DNA of 64,000 nucleotides from Oceanospirillum sp048265165. Its GTDB lineage: Bacteria > Pseudomonadota > Gammaproteobacteria > Pseudomonadales > Halomonadaceae. The stretch spans positions 682,001 through 746,000 of the forward strand of contig NZ_JBLXCD010000001.1 of NCBI RefSeq assembly GCF_048265165.1, read 5' to 3'. Under the pieces are notes generated by a model. That model saw only the letters and a program-made list of their open reading frames with translations. It did not search any database and had not been told where the DNA came from. Below, one piece after another: positions 53,648 to 62,289 of the stretch. Numbering within the stretch: the stretch's first letter is position 1; each line of letters opens with the position of its first letter. Position numbers and translations under genes: made by a program.

Positions 53648-54166
53648 TTACTCCTTACCTGCTTGAGGTAGAACAACTTCACCAGAGCGCAGACCAGGGA
53701 TATAGACCGTTTTCTCGTTATCTTTCTGAGCCGTTAAAATCTCCTGTTTGGCGGTGCCTGTGGCCGCAGCAATATGCACCCACTCCCCAAACTCATAGAT
53801 GCACTGCTCATAAGGCAGATTGAGAGAAAGCTCGACCCACTGGCAGACGTGCAACGGTGTGCAACCCGAGACCACAAAGTCTGCGGCTAAACCCAGACAA
53901 TGGGCGGAAGTCGCACTGCCACTGATCTTGCGATTCAGATCAACAGAACGAAAACCCGAGGTGATATGCACCGGCCCCAAGGCATCCCGAATGGGCTGCA
54001 GGATGGTCTGACAGAGGTGCTTAAGGTGCTTAAATTCGGTAGAACCGGGCTTAACCTGGTTATCAATACCAAAGCGGGCTGCGGTTTGTGAGCGAGTGAA
54101 CTCATCCAGATAAAAGTTCTTACTGAGCTGAATGCGGTTGGTACTGGAGGCGCGGGAAGCGGCCAT
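53648..54166 (-). CDS. M15-family endolysin (D-Ala-D-Ala carboxypeptidase type)
   Basis: 172 residues. Peptidase M15_3: FYLDEFTRSQTA, ITSGFRSVDLNRKISG, the metal motif SAHCLGLAADF and EWVHIA. It cleaves peptide cross-links in the cell wall. No signal peptide is seen, so export by the holin is expected. Its Shine-Dalgarno is inside a terminator hairpin (see 54167-54210). Confidence 0.88.
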   Translation of the reverse strand: MAASRASSTNRIQLSKNFYLDEFTRSQTAARFGIDNQVKPGSTEFKHLKHLCQTILQPIRDALGPVHITSGFRSVDLNRKISGSATSAHCLGLAADFVVSGCTPLHVCQWVELSLNLPYEQCIYEFGEWVHIAAATGTAKQEILTAQKDNEKTVYIPGLRSGEVVLPQAGKE

Positions 54167-54210
54167 AAAAAATCCCCCGTAAAGTGCTTTCCAGCAGCTT
54201 ACGGGGGATT
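54167..54210 (-). terminator. Terminator between mor and the endolysin gene, carrying the endolysin Shine-Dalgarno
   Basis: Minus strand AATCCCCCGTAA pairs with TTACGGGGGATT (12 bp, no mismatch), followed by TTTTTT then ATG. The GGGGGA of the 3' arm is six bases before the endolysin ATG at 54166. Confidence 0.85.
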
Positions 54211-54257
54211 GAGATAGGGGCGGTACTAATGCAGATTGGGGTTAATTAAATAAGGAA

Positions 54258-54728
54258 TTAGCTAAACAGACCGGGCTGGATCTTACGCTGATGCAGCGCC
54301 CGCTGCTCTTTGATAATGCCATAAATTGCCTGCTCGCTCATCTTATACCGGCGGATTAGCTCGACAACCGGCACACTGGCGGCCCATTCATCATGGATGC
54401 GTTTGTGCAATAAGGCGGTCTTTACAGCAGCGGCCTGAGGCAAGTAGAAGCCACGACCACCCGAACGAAAGCACAGGGCGATCAGCACCTTCTCGGTCAG
54501 CAGATGCTTGTCATCGTCGGTAATGCCAGAGGCGTCCAGCTCTGCGTGGATAAAGTCGGTCATCTCGACCAGATCTTTCGGCCATTTGCGCTTGTCGGCC
54601 AGCAGGTCATCATTCAGGTGAGGGGTAATGGCGTGATCCGAGCCGGGCTGCTCTGCATCCAGAGCAAAGCCCAGTTGATGTTCTTTTGGCAGGAGATCTT
54701 CAGGAGTGGCTGCTTGGTGTTTGTACAT
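54258..54728 (-). CDS. Mor/C-family transcription activator
   Basis: 156 residues. C-terminal half matches Mor/C of Mu: FRSGGRGFYLPQAAAVKTALLHKRIHDEWAASVPVVELIRRYKMSEQAIYGIIKEQ, a dimerisation region plus helix-turn-helix. It activates middle or late phage promoters. The N-terminal part is longer than in Mor. A strong terminator follows it. Confidence 0.88.
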   Translation of the reverse strand: MYKHQAATPEDLLPKEHQLGFALDAEQPGSDHAITPHLNDDLLADKRKWPKDLVEMTDFIHAELDASGITDDDKHLLTEKVLIALCFRSGGRGFYLPQAAAVKTALLHKRIHDEWAASVPVVELIRRYKMSEQAIYGIIKEQRALHQRKIQPGLFS

Positions 54729-55257
54729 GGTGGGTTTTACCTTGTGTCATGCGCTGTTGCCAGCGTTTAAGGCGCTCCAATATCTGTCCGGCCATCTGTT
54801 CGTCTTTCTGCAGCCACTCCAGACTACTCACCCCAACACCGCCATTCAGGCGGCTTGTTTGGTTCCTGACCCAGTGGATTAAGGCACCTTCAGAGCCATC
54901 GTTAATATGACCCGTTTTGTACATCTCAATCCAGATGGCACGCAGCTTATCTATGGTACGCCCGCGTGATTGGGGACTATACCCGCCTGACAAAGGTTTT
55001 GCATTTTTCCCCGCGCCAGAATTGCGAATTTTGCCGCTTTTACGGGCTTTAAAGCCCTTATCCTCAAAGTGGCGTAGCACCTGAAACAGCTCAGAAACAC
55101 CCATTGTTTTACAGCTGCTTTTACCGGTTGCCTGCACAAGGCAGGCCCGGTAGATGTCGTCATCCAGACCCAGCTGTTTTTTGGCAATATGGATCTGCGC
55201 CATTAAGCGTTGGCGGGTGGGTTTGGCGGTTGTGGATGGTTTTTTCAAATGCGTCAT
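54700..55257 (-). CDS. gemA: GemA-like regulatory protein (DUF1018, Mu gp16)
   Basis: 185 residues. DUF1018: MAQIHIAKKQLGLDDDIYRACLVQATGKSSCKTM, ELFQVLRHFEDKGFK, and the helical C-terminus AGQILERLKRWQQRM. In Mu GemA changes host gene expression and supercoiling. ATGA overlap with the preceding gene and overlap with mor. Confidence 0.88.
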   Translation of the reverse strand: MTHLKKPSTTAKPTRQRLMAQIHIAKKQLGLDDDIYRACLVQATGKSSCKTMGVSELFQVLRHFEDKGFKARKSGKIRNSGAGKNAKPLSGGYSPQSRGRTIDKLRAIWIEMYKTGHINDGSEGALIHWVRNQTSRLNGGVGVSSLEWLQKDEQMAGQILERLKRWQQRMTQGKTHHVQTPSSHS

Positions 55258-55730
55258 ACAGTTTTCCTCTTTTGTTCCTGATCCAGCCTGCGGCTCAGCT
55301 CTTCAACCGCTTGCTGGTGGTTGCGTACCGGTTTCGGCTTCTCCGGCTTAAAGCCCTTTAACCGGGCCTGCAGCTCGGCAACACGGGCGCGGTTTTTGGA
55401 CTTCTGTTCGGCGGTCAGTTCCGGCTGTGGCAACGCCACCACCGGGGGGCGATCCGGCAGCACCCGCATCAGGTCTGCCGGTTTGGGCCATGTTTTTTGG
55501 CTGATCAACAGCTGGTTAAATGCCTGCTGTAAACGCGCTTTGTCCAGACCTTCCTGCCAGTGGCGGCTCTGCCATACCGCGCTGATCCAGACATCCACCA
55601 CCGCCGGAAACGTGTCATTAGAGGGGCTGAACTCCAGCCGCAGCAGGTACAGCCGGGACAGCTCCTCAGACACCAGACGACCAAACCAAGGGGCAACGGG
55701 TGTTTTACCTTTGGCGGATGGGTTACTCAT
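55254..55730 (-). CDS. Mu-like early protein, unknown function (158 aa)
   Basis: Residues about 20-95 contain helical sequence (YLLRLEFSPSNDTFPAVVDVWISAVW, LQQAFNQLLISQKTWPKPADLMRVLPDRP), then a charged coiled-coil tail rich in Lys/Arg. Similar genes sit before gemA in transposable phages. GGAGG lies six bases before the ATG. Confidence 0.65.
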   Translation of the reverse strand: MSNPSAKGKTPVAPWFGRLVSEELSRLYLLRLEFSPSNDTFPAVVDVWISAVWQSRHWQEGLDKARLQQAFNQLLISQKTWPKPADLMRVLPDRPPVVALPQPELTAEQKSKNRARVAELQARLKGFKPEKPKPVRNHQQAVEELSRRLDQEQKRKTV

Positions 55731-56208
55731 GGGCGTCCTCCGTATTCCACCGGCCCAGCACCTGGCTGATGGTGTCCCGTGTGGCGCTTTTACCTGTCGC
55801 TACGGGCAACGCGCTTGCCGGAGTCGGGGCTGCAGGAGCCTGCATCGGCACCGCCTCAAGGCTTTCCAGTACCCGCTTTAAGTAGTTATGCCCGGTCAAT
55901 GGTTTCCAGCCACCCTGTTGCTGTTTGGCTCGCAGGGCTTCTACCGTTTCTGACAGGGCGGCACCCAGTCGCGGGCTGTGTTGCCCGCCATTGGGATCAA
56001 GGGCGATCACCTCCTGACACAGACGTAATGCCCGCTCCCAAGCCAGCGCCCGGCTCTTAGAGCGAAACAGGCCGAGATAGGCCACCAAAGGGCGGGAGAC
56101 CTCTTTCGGCAAGGTGCCCATCAATCCCATCAGTTCACGGGCGGCATCATCGCTGACCACCTGATCCAGGCTATGGCTGATATGACAGCTGGGGCAACGC
56201 AGCATCAT
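55723..56208 (-). CDS. Mu-like early protein with N-terminal CxxC (161 aa)
   Basis: LRCPSCHISHSL at the start is a CPxC zinc-ribbon-like half site with only one Cys pair. The rest is helical (RPLVAYLGLFRSKSRALAWERALRLCQEVIAL) with a Pro/Ala linker near 125. Overlaps the preceding gene by four bases and the next by eight. Confidence 0.65.
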   Translation of the reverse strand: MMLRCPSCHISHSLDQVVSDDAARELMGLMGTLPKEVSRPLVAYLGLFRSKSRALAWERALRLCQEVIALDPNGGQHSPRLGAALSETVEALRAKQQQGGWKPLTGHNYLKRVLESLEAVPMQAPAAPTPASALPVATGKSATRDTISQVLGRWNTEDAHE

Positions 56209-56666
56209 GCGGCAGGCTCCGCAGCTTCAACGGTGCTGTGACCAATACTTTTCAGGGTCAGGTCGGCCACCTTTTTGTATTGGCGTACCAGCACTGCAGC
56301 AGAGGTAAAGATCGGTTCCCAGTATTCCATCTTGGCATCCAGGCAGAGCTTTTTAGCGGCTCGTTTACCGACGTTTTTGATAATCTCTTTCTTCCTGGCC
56401 GGAGAATAGAGAGAGCGGCTACGTTTGCGCCATACCGCCTTTATCTCCGGTTTAAAGTCGTCTTTTTGGTTGGGCCAACCCCAGCCCCAGTTAATTTGCC
56501 CGTCCAGATAAACCACCAGATCCATCCGACCTTCACCCGTGCGCATCCGCTGGACGCTGAGTTCCTGTCCCTGATAATCGAACACCACACGGCAGTAGAG
56601 GTTTTTAAGCTCAGCTTCAATCTGCTGCCATTGCTCTTTTGTGATTGGGGATTTAGTCATGCTCAA
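56205..56666 (-). CDS. Mu-like early protein, unknown function (153 aa)
   Basis: Contains a beta segment (LYCRVVFDYQGQELSVQRMR), WGWGWP and a basic region (WRKRSRSLYSPARKKEIIKNVGKRAAKK). The start could be TTG at 56666 (AAGGAG at seven bases) or the ATG six bases later (spacing 13); TTG fits spacing better. Confidence 0.65.
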   Translation of the reverse strand: MSMTKSPITKEQWQQIEAELKNLYCRVVFDYQGQELSVQRMRTGEGRMDLVVYLDGQINWGWGWPNQKDDFKPEIKAVWRKRSRSLYSPARKKEIIKNVGKRAAKKLCLDAKMEYWEPIFTSAAVLVRQYKKVADLTLKSIGHSTVEAAEPAA

Positions 56667-56853
56667 GACTCGACTCCTTAAAACTTACGAAATGCTGAAA
56701 GCGTGACTGGTCACGTTTTGCTAATTTGTGCGTTTGGTGGATCAGGTGGGTTAACAGCTCGCTGGCATCCTGAAACTCTGCTAACTGGCACAGCTCTTTC
56801 AGCGCCTGATCCGTACCCTGATAGATTTCAAAGCTCAGAGTACGGGCACCCAT
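56653..56853 (-). CDS. Small helical phage protein (66 aa)
   Basis: FEIYQGTDQALKELCQLAEFQDASELLTHLIHQTHKL then a basic stretch. The ribosome site is weak. It overlaps both neighbours by a few bases, as in the surrounding tightly packed run. No family recognised. Confidence 0.5.
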   Translation of the reverse strand: MGARTLSFEIYQGTDQALKELCQLAEFQDASELLTHLIHQTHKLAKRDQSRFQHFVSFKESSLEHD

Positions 56854-57035
56854 TCGGGCTTTGTGTTCACGCTGGCGTGCTCTTTGGCGACGCTTGCGGT
56901 TACGGGCCAGAAGCCGTTGGCGCTCTGCTTTTGGGGTGGAACCTTTTCGATGCGACGTTGTTCACCGCTATTACAGTCGGTCTCTATGTAGATACCGCCC
57001 GGTAAAATTGCCGTGACCTGCCAATCCCGCTCCAT
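56835..57035 (-). CDS. Small phage protein (66 aa)
   Basis: The ATG at 57035 (MERDWQVTAILPGGIYIETD) has GGAGGT seven bases upstream; a longer upstream frame has no such site. Beta-rich start, unknown function. Confidence 0.55.
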   Translation of the reverse strand: MERDWQVTAILPGGIYIETDCNSGEQRRIEKVPPQKQSANGFWPVTASVAKEHASVNTKPEWVPVL

Positions 57036-57129
57036 ACTTAAGACCTCCAATAGATCTGATAATAAAAAGTGGCTGCTCATCAGTACCGGATCACCACATC
57101 CGGCAGACACGGCCTAAGCCGTGTTTCGC

Positions 57130-57408
57130 TTAAAAGCCCTCCCAGTCCTCGTCTGCTGCTTCTGCTTCATGCTGCTGCGTGGCAAAGGGCAGTTTGCCCA
57201 AGCGCCACAGGGCCAGCTCCAGGCCAATGCGAATGCCCTTTCCTAGGGTGCTGTCCCCAGCAATCTCTTCACCATCCAGATTGATGTCTGCATCCGGGTT
57301 ATCAACAATGAACTGCAGTTGCGCTATTTCTTTCTCATGCCAGTGTTCCAGCCTCTCGATAAAGTCCATCACTTCAGGGTTGTCAGTATGGAATGTCTTC
57401 TTTGTCAT
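57130..57408 (-). CDS. Acidic phage protein, unknown function (92 aa)
   Basis: Acidic protein (DNPDADINLDGEEIAGDS, and AADEDWEGF at the end) with a His/Glu-rich helix near residues 15-30. GAGG lies five bases before the ATG. No family recognised. The gap of about 95 bp to the next gene holds nothing clear. Confidence 0.6.
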   Translation of the reverse strand: MTKKTFHTDNPEVMDFIERLEHWHEKEIAQLQFIVDNPDADINLDGEEIAGDSTLGKGIRIGLELALWRLGKLPFATQQHEAEAADEDWEGF

Positions 57409-57447
57409 AACGGCCTCAAATAGCGGTTTTGGGTGTCGGGTCAGGGT

Positions 57448-58086
57448 TTAAAGCGCGGCCAGATCCAGCGGCAGGGCCTGCCACTTTTCATCCTGGCCGG
57501 TGCGGTGATAAAAGCGCACATAGGTTTTAGAGCCAGTTACCTGAATCGAATCCGCGATGGCTTCCATCGCCTGCTTCCACTCGGGGTCATCAATGGCATG
57601 GCGGCGCAGGCCCAGAACCCGGCTGGTGCTGATCTGGCCTTCCTTGTCTACCTGAAAGGCATCATCCACCAGCACTTTAAGTTCGTTGCGGCTGCCCTCA
57701 GTCCAGCGGTGGATGCACTGATCGATCAGGGTTTTGGCCGCCTGCAGGCGCTCATCAAAGGTGATGCTTTCCGCAATGGCGCGCTGGATTTTGAGGCGGC
57801 CATCAAAGCTCACCAGAGAGACGTTGCCTTTGGTGCCCCCCAGTTTGACGGTGTACTTTTCTGCCGCCAGATCAATAAACGCGCCGATATCCCCCAGCAT
57901 CGCCAGCTTGAAGTCTTTCATCTGGGCTTGCAGATCCCGTGCTTTCTGGAACAGCTCCAGCACCAGATCGTGCCGGGCCATATCGATATCCTTAATGCTG
58001 GCAACCGGCACCAAACGGCCTTTAGCATCCTGCATAAAGCCATCGGGAATGGCGGTGTCGGGTTTAGTGTGTTGTGCTGTGTTCAT
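57448..58086 (-). CDS. DUF3164 family phage protein
   Basis: About 212 residues from the ATG at 58086 (GGGGA five bases upstream). DUF3164: DGFMQDAKGRLVPVASIKDIDMARHDLVLELFQKARDL, then KYTVKLGGTKGNVSLVSFDGRLKIQRAIAES, VDDAFQVDKEGQISTSRVLGLRR. Found in the early region of many Mu-like phages; function unknown. An alternative ATG at 58110 adds eight residues. Confidence 0.82.
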   Translation of the reverse strand: MNTAQHTKPDTAIPDGFMQDAKGRLVPVASIKDIDMARHDLVLELFQKARDLQAQMKDFKLAMLGDIGAFIDLAAEKYTVKLGGTKGNVSLVSFDGRLKIQRAIAESITFDERLQAAKTLIDQCIHRWTEGSRNELKVLVDDAFQVDKEGQISTSRVLGLRRHAIDDPEWKQAMEAIADSIQVTGSKTYVRFYHRTGQDEKWQALPLDLAAL

Positions 58087-58297
58087 CGGTTTCCCCGTTT
58101 TGGTGGTCATCCATCATCTTTTTGGTTTTGGGTACGGCTATAGCCAGGGCTTTGGGCAGTACCTCCCGCGCTAAAAAATCACCCGTGCCTTTGGCGATTG
58201 TCGTCACCAGCTGGCTGTCGCCGGGCTTGGTTTCGGTGTGAACCTGTGCGGTCACGCAGCCGTTCTCGTCATCAATCTCAATTACAATGCGGCTCAT
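58064..58297 (-). CDS. Small phage protein (77 aa)
   Basis: MSRIVIEIDDENGCVTAQVHTETKPGD, then a helical part (AREVLPKALAIAV) and an acidic/His-rich tail. AAGGAG six bases before the ATG makes it well supported as a gene. No family recognised. Confidence 0.65.
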   Translation of the reverse strand: MSRIVIEIDDENGCVTAQVHTETKPGDSQLVTTIAKGTGDFLAREVLPKALAIAVPKTKKMMDDHQNGETDEHSTTH

Positions 58298-58307
58298 AGG
58301 GGTCTCC

Positions 58308-58634
58308 TTAGGCAGCCGGTTGGTTTTCAGGACTGTGCAGTAGCCGGTTATGGCTGGCTTTAAGCGCCCCGCTGGTCAGTTCGTTCAGCAGCAGTACCGG
58401 GCTGCTGTGGGCCTCTACCGCCTCGGCCAGTACCGCCCGATGCCGCTGGCCATCGTCGTAGTAATCCAGATTGTTATTTACAACGCTCTCATCGAAGCGG
58501 CCTGCTTCGTTCAGGTTAAACGTCACGCCCTGGCTAAGGGGGCGCAGAAACGCCACGCAGCCATTGGCAACGCTGGTCTTCTCCAGCGACAAAATCAGGT
58601 ACTGGGGTTGTGCAGGTGTTGCTGGCAAAAACAT
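58308..58634 (-). CDS. Phage protein coupled to the CsrA-like gene (108 aa)
   Basis: Its ATG overlaps the CsrA-like stop (TGATG). Sequence: short beta segments (YLILSLEKTSV, GCVAFLRPLSQGVTFNLN) and helices; no known motif. Coupling suggests the two products act together. Confidence 0.6.
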   Translation of the reverse strand: MFLPATPAQPQYLILSLEKTSVANGCVAFLRPLSQGVTFNLNEAGRFDESVVNNNLDYYDDGQRHRAVLAEAVEAHSSPVLLLNELTSGALKASHNRLLHSPENQPAA

Positions 58635-58954
58635 CAGGCGGCATCCTTCTTCGTGGTTTTGTCGGTCTCTGAGCGGTACTGATGCTGCCGGTAAAGCAGC
58701 TCCTCCCGCACAATGTTGATATGTTTAGGGGCTGCGACTCCGATACGAATCTCACGGTCACGTACCGAAAGAATCCTGATCGAGACCTCACCATCCAGAA
58801 TCCAGCGGCCACCTTCCTGAATGACCGCCATCCCTGTTGGGGCCTGCAGCTTCAGGCATACATCACCGGCAGGGGTAAACTCTGGCCAGACTTCAATCTC
58901 GTAGCTTTCGCCCATCAGCACACGCTGCAAAGGGCGGCGGGTTAATACCAACAT
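58634..58954 (-). CDS. CsrA-like tandem (pseudo-dimer) RNA-binding protein
   Basis: 106 residues, about twice the CsrA length. Residues 1-50 follow CsrA: MLVLTRR with L4, R6 and R7, then G-ESYEIEV...GDVCLKLQAPTGMAVIQEG, where the CsrA word APKEVAVHREE is replaced by APTGMAVIQEG (the key Arg is Q46). Residues 51-90 repeat the fold: WILDGEVSIRILSVRDREIRIGVAAPKHINIVREELL, with R83 at the RNA-contact position and no LTRR. One half supplies L4/R6/R7, the other R83. It is strongly translated (AAGGAG, six bases) in the early block. Confidence 0.8.
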   Translation of the reverse strand: MLVLTRRPLQRVLMGESYEIEVWPEFTPAGDVCLKLQAPTGMAVIQEGGRWILDGEVSIRILSVRDREIRIGVAAPKHINIVREELLYRQHQYRSETDKTTKKDAA

Positions 58955-58984
58955 AGGGTTCTCCTTGTTCCTTATCCGGACGCC

Positions 58985-59260
58985 TTAATAGGCGTCCTGC
59001 TGCCAAACAATTTCGCACTGCTCAAACAGGGCGCTCTTTTCTACCCGGCGGCTACCGTTGCGGCAGATATGACGGCTGCTGTAACTCTTCAGCGCCTTGC
59101 AGCCCTTGCCGGGGTACACCGTGATGCGGGGCACCGACAGATTCATATCAATGCGATCAACAGTGATCCGCATCTGCTCCAACCCTGTGACCGCACGAGC
59201 CACCTGCAGCAGGCAGTTTTTAATGTGCTGGTTCGGGTCTTTCTTCATTGTTTTTTTCAT
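58985..59260 (-). CDS. Basic phage protein after B (91 aa)
   Basis: Starts with an ATGA overlap with B. Basic (MKKTMKKDPNQHIKN), then beta-like segments and CRNGSRRVEKSALFEQCEIVW. No family recognised; often seen at this place in Mu-like phages. Confidence 0.6.
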   Translation of the reverse strand: MKKTMKKDPNQHIKNCLLQVARAVTGLEQMRITVDRIDMNLSVPRITVYPGKGCKALKSYSSRHICRNGSRRVEKSALFEQCEIVWQQDAY

Positions 59261-60207
59261 GACATCGCTCCCAGTTCCGCCCAGGCGGCTTTAATGTGGT
59301 GGTCACTCAGGGTTTCATCCGCGCCACGGGCAAACATGCTGGCAAGGCGCAGCGCCTTGGTCACACCGCGCAGAGCACCGGGCTTATCGGCAATCTCTTT
59401 CAGCAGGCGTGTGCTGGCTTTATCCACCTTCCAGGCGGTGGCGAGGGATTCCACATCACCACCGGAGGGCTTGGTCAGGCTGACGCGCTTACCGATCCGG
59501 CTGAACAGCTGGGCGAACTCTGCCGCACGGCTGCCACCGGTCAGTTGGGCGTAAACGGTTTCATTACCCACCAGAGCCAGGCCCACGTTAGCCATCTCCG
59601 CTAAGCGGCGAACGGTTTCCAGAGCGCGGTTATTAAGAAACTGCGCTTCATCCAGAATCAGCAAGCCGCCACTGCCGCGCAGTTGATCCCGAATCTGAAC
59701 CTCCAGCGCATCCGCCCGGCCTGCGGTCATGCGTAAACCCAGCGCGTGGGCAATGGCGCGCAGACAGCCACCCACGGTGGCACTGGTTGGGGTGCAGTCC
59801 ACCACCCAGGCGTTATGTTCGCTGGCGGCGTAGTGGTGCAGGGTTTGGGTTTTACCCACACCAGCCCCGCCAAAAATCAGCGCCATATCACCGGCCAGCT
59901 GGGCGTAACTCAGGGCGTCATAAATGCGGTTGGCCGTGGGAGTCGCAATAAAGCTGGGGGCCGTGGGCAGTGCCGCTAAACGGGTGCGGTTCTCTAACCA
60001 GCGCTCGGTGGCGTTCACCACAGGGTTCATATCTGCCAGACCGTTGCCGTTCATAAACTTGCTGAAGGTGCTGTTATGAATGCCAACCTCTTTGGCGATC
60101 TGGTTCTGAGACAGGCCTTCGGCCTCCTGAATGGCGCGTACCTGCTGGCGGATTTTCTCAATCTGTTCCGGGGACTTCTTAAAGGTGACAACCGATGTCA
60201 TATCCAT
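59257..60207 (-). CDS. DNA transposition target-capture ATPase B
   Basis: 316 residues. N-terminal helix-turn-helix (LSQNQIAKEVGIHNSTFSKFMNG), then AAA+ ATPase: Walker A FGGAGVGKTQ, Walker B LLILDEAQF, and sensor regions. B binds target DNA with ATP, activates A, and gives target immunity. GGAG spacing favours the ATG at 60201 slightly over 60207. Confidence 0.92.
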   Translation of the reverse strand: MDMTSVVTFKKSPEQIEKIRQQVRAIQEAEGLSQNQIAKEVGIHNSTFSKFMNGNGLADMNPVVNATERWLENRTRLAALPTAPSFIATPTANRIYDALSYAQLAGDMALIFGGAGVGKTQTLHHYAASEHNAWVVDCTPTSATVGGCLRAIAHALGLRMTAGRADALEVQIRDQLRGSGGLLILDEAQFLNNRALETVRRLAEMANVGLALVGNETVYAQLTGGSRAAEFAQLFSRIGKRVSLTKPSGGDVESLATAWKVDKASTRLLKEIADKPGALRGVTKALRLASMFARGADETLSDHHIKAAWAELGAMS

Positions 60208-60239
60208 TTCTCCGTCTTCTTGTGTTTAAGCGGTTCGGG

Positions 60240-62273
60240 TTAAAGTTGCTGGGCTTTTTTGGCGGCTGCTGCCATGCGCACCATTTTGCTGAAACCCGCC
60301 TGATAGCGGTCGTGGTCAACCTCGCTCTGGGGGGCGGTTTCAGGCTGCTGTTCGGCGTCGGTCGCTTGCTCGGCTACGGCATCCACCACGCGCAGGGTGT
60401 TGCCCTGGGCGAAGGTTTGGCGAAACGCCACCTGACTGACGTTGTTCTCCGGCTTGTCCGGTTCATCCATCAGCGGGATCTGCTGAGCGACCTCTAGTGC
60501 ATCCATGGTGTTCTGCAGTTCAGCCTGTGCTTTAACGCCTTTCATCATGGCGGTGCGGGCGCGTTTGTGTTCACGGGCGGCCACGGTGTCGCGGAAGCCT
60601 GCGGCCTGAATACAGGCGGCCTCTGCAATAAAGCGCCCCTCAAGGTCATACACGTACACATGATCGTGCAGATCCATCGGGTCAAAGCGCACCACCAGCT
60701 TGTCGCCAACGCGGTCAAACAACTCGGCACAGTGGTAACGGTTTTTGCCAAAGCCTTTGGCGGCACCGGCTTCCAGTGTGATGGAGGCGTCTTTCGCCAC
60801 CCGGATCGACTCCGCTGCCAGTAGCCATAGGCGGCGCTGTTCGGCGGTGGCTTTGCGAATGGCCGCTGTGGCGTAGGATTCGGCAAACACCTCATCAAAG
60901 CTTTTGTGGCCTGCAGCCATCTGGGTGTTGCGTTTCTGCAGGGCGTTCCAGGCTAAAATCTCCTGATTCAGCACCCGCTGAAACTCATCCAGCGGCACCG
61001 CGCGGGAGCCGTAGTTCTCCGGCTTGTTCATGGGGCTGTCACCGGTCCAGGCACCGGCAAAGGCAGGGTGTTTGTCCACATACTCACCAAGACCACCCAC
61101 ACCAAAGGCGCGCTCAATGGGTTTTGCCTGACCATGACCGTGGCCGTTTAGTACCGATGTCCAATGCACCTGAACCCCCAACATAGGGAAGATGCCCATT
61201 GGGTCATCCGGCTTCACCTTAAAGCGGTAACGGTTGGCAACACCGCCGGTCATAATCTTGTTGGCCGCCGCGCGGGTGTTATCGATGGTGACGTGGTGCG
61301 GAATGCCGTAGTCTTCCACCAGCTCACCAAAGCTCAGGCGGATCTGGTCGGTGTTCTCGCTAAAGTCGGTACGCCATGCCAAAATCTTGCGGCTGTACAC
61401 GTCCTGCCAGAACCAGGTCTTCATCCGTACCGGCTTCTCCTGTCCGGGTATCGCTACCCATACGTTGTGCTGATAACCATCACCGTTGATATGCTCCAGC
61501 GCGTGCATCGTCGATACATCCCGCTGTTGGCTGGGGTACAGGCGCATCAGGGCGTGTTCACCTTCGCGCATCATCACCTGTACCGGTTTGCTGACCTCTG
61601 CATTCATCCGGCGCTTGAACGAATCAATACTGGGTACTGTCCAGCCTTTTTCGGCAGCTGTACGCTGCAGGCGGTGGTAGCAGGCCTGCCAGCTGGGGGC
61701 TTCCAGTCGCAAAAAGTCCGCTTTAAAAACCTGCCACGCCTCGGGGCTGCATTCGGCAAACTCTTTGCTGCCGGTATTACCGGGCACCAGTACCGCCAGC
61801 CAATCACCGCGCTCGTAGTTACGAACGCCTTCTTTTTTACCCACGCCGAAGTACCAGTTCTTAATGGTGGCAGCAGAACGGCCTGTCTCCTGGCTGACAT
61901 AGCTCAGCGCCTTCATCAGGGGCATCCCTTTGTCGACCAGTGCCATCATCTGCAGCAGAATATTCAGCTTCTCTTGGGCGCGGGCTTTCTGCTTTTCGGT
62001 CTTGCGGGCGTAGTTGGCCCAAAGGGCGTCCCGGTCGTAGGCCACGTCTTTGCGTACCTGCTGTTGCAGCTCCAGCGAGGTATTCACCTGCTGCAGCAGC
62101 AACTTCGCCTGGGCCGCTTCCGGCAGGTTATGCAGGTGGTATTCGTAGCCCTTGCCAAAAGCACGGGACTGACTTTCCCAGCCTTCGCGGTTTGCCAGCT
62201 TGATCACGCCACGCTCTGTGGTCGGCAGCTCCGGCAAACCCGCGATCTCTTGTGCGGTAAACCACTGTTTCAT
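60240..62273 (-). CDS. Transposase A (DDE, Mu family)
   Basis: 677 residues. N-terminal winged-helix (WFTAQEIAGLPELPTTERGV), end-binding domain, catalytic core with D265 (HINGDGYQHN), D331 (VTIDNTR) and E387 (KPIERAFG), close to the Mu positions 269, 336 and 392, then a C-terminal B-binding region. It cuts and joins the phage ends and drives replicative transposition. AAGGAG seven bases before the ATG. Confidence 0.96.
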   Translation of the reverse strand: MKQWFTAQEIAGLPELPTTERGVIKLANREGWESQSRAFGKGYEYHLHNLPEAAQAKLLLQQVNTSLELQQQVRKDVAYDRDALWANYARKTEKQKARAQEKLNILLQMMALVDKGMPLMKALSYVSQETGRSAATIKNWYFGVGKKEGVRNYERGDWLAVLVPGNTGSKEFAECSPEAWQVFKADFLRLEAPSWQACYHRLQRTAAEKGWTVPSIDSFKRRMNAEVSKPVQVMMREGEHALMRLYPSQQRDVSTMHALEHINGDGYQHNVWVAIPGQEKPVRMKTWFWQDVYSRKILAWRTDFSENTDQIRLSFGELVEDYGIPHHVTIDNTRAAANKIMTGGVANRYRFKVKPDDPMGIFPMLGVQVHWTSVLNGHGHGQAKPIERAFGVGGLGEYVDKHPAFAGAWTGDSPMNKPENYGSRAVPLDEFQRVLNQEILAWNALQKRNTQMAAGHKSFDEVFAESYATAAIRKATAEQRRLWLLAAESIRVAKDASITLEAGAAKGFGKNRYHCAELFDRVGDKLVVRFDPMDLHDHVYVYDLEGRFIAEAACIQAAGFRDTVAAREHKRARTAMMKGVKAQAELQNTMDALEVAQQIPLMDEPDKPENNVSQVAFRQTFAQGNTLRVVDAVAEQATDAEQQPETAPQSEVDHDRYQAGFSKMVRMAAAAKKAQQL

Positions 62274-62289
62274 GGTCTTACTCCTTGCC

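Noticed and set aside
57433..58143. 236-codon plus-strand frame
   Set aside because: Antisense to the DUF3164 gene, no start site evidence.
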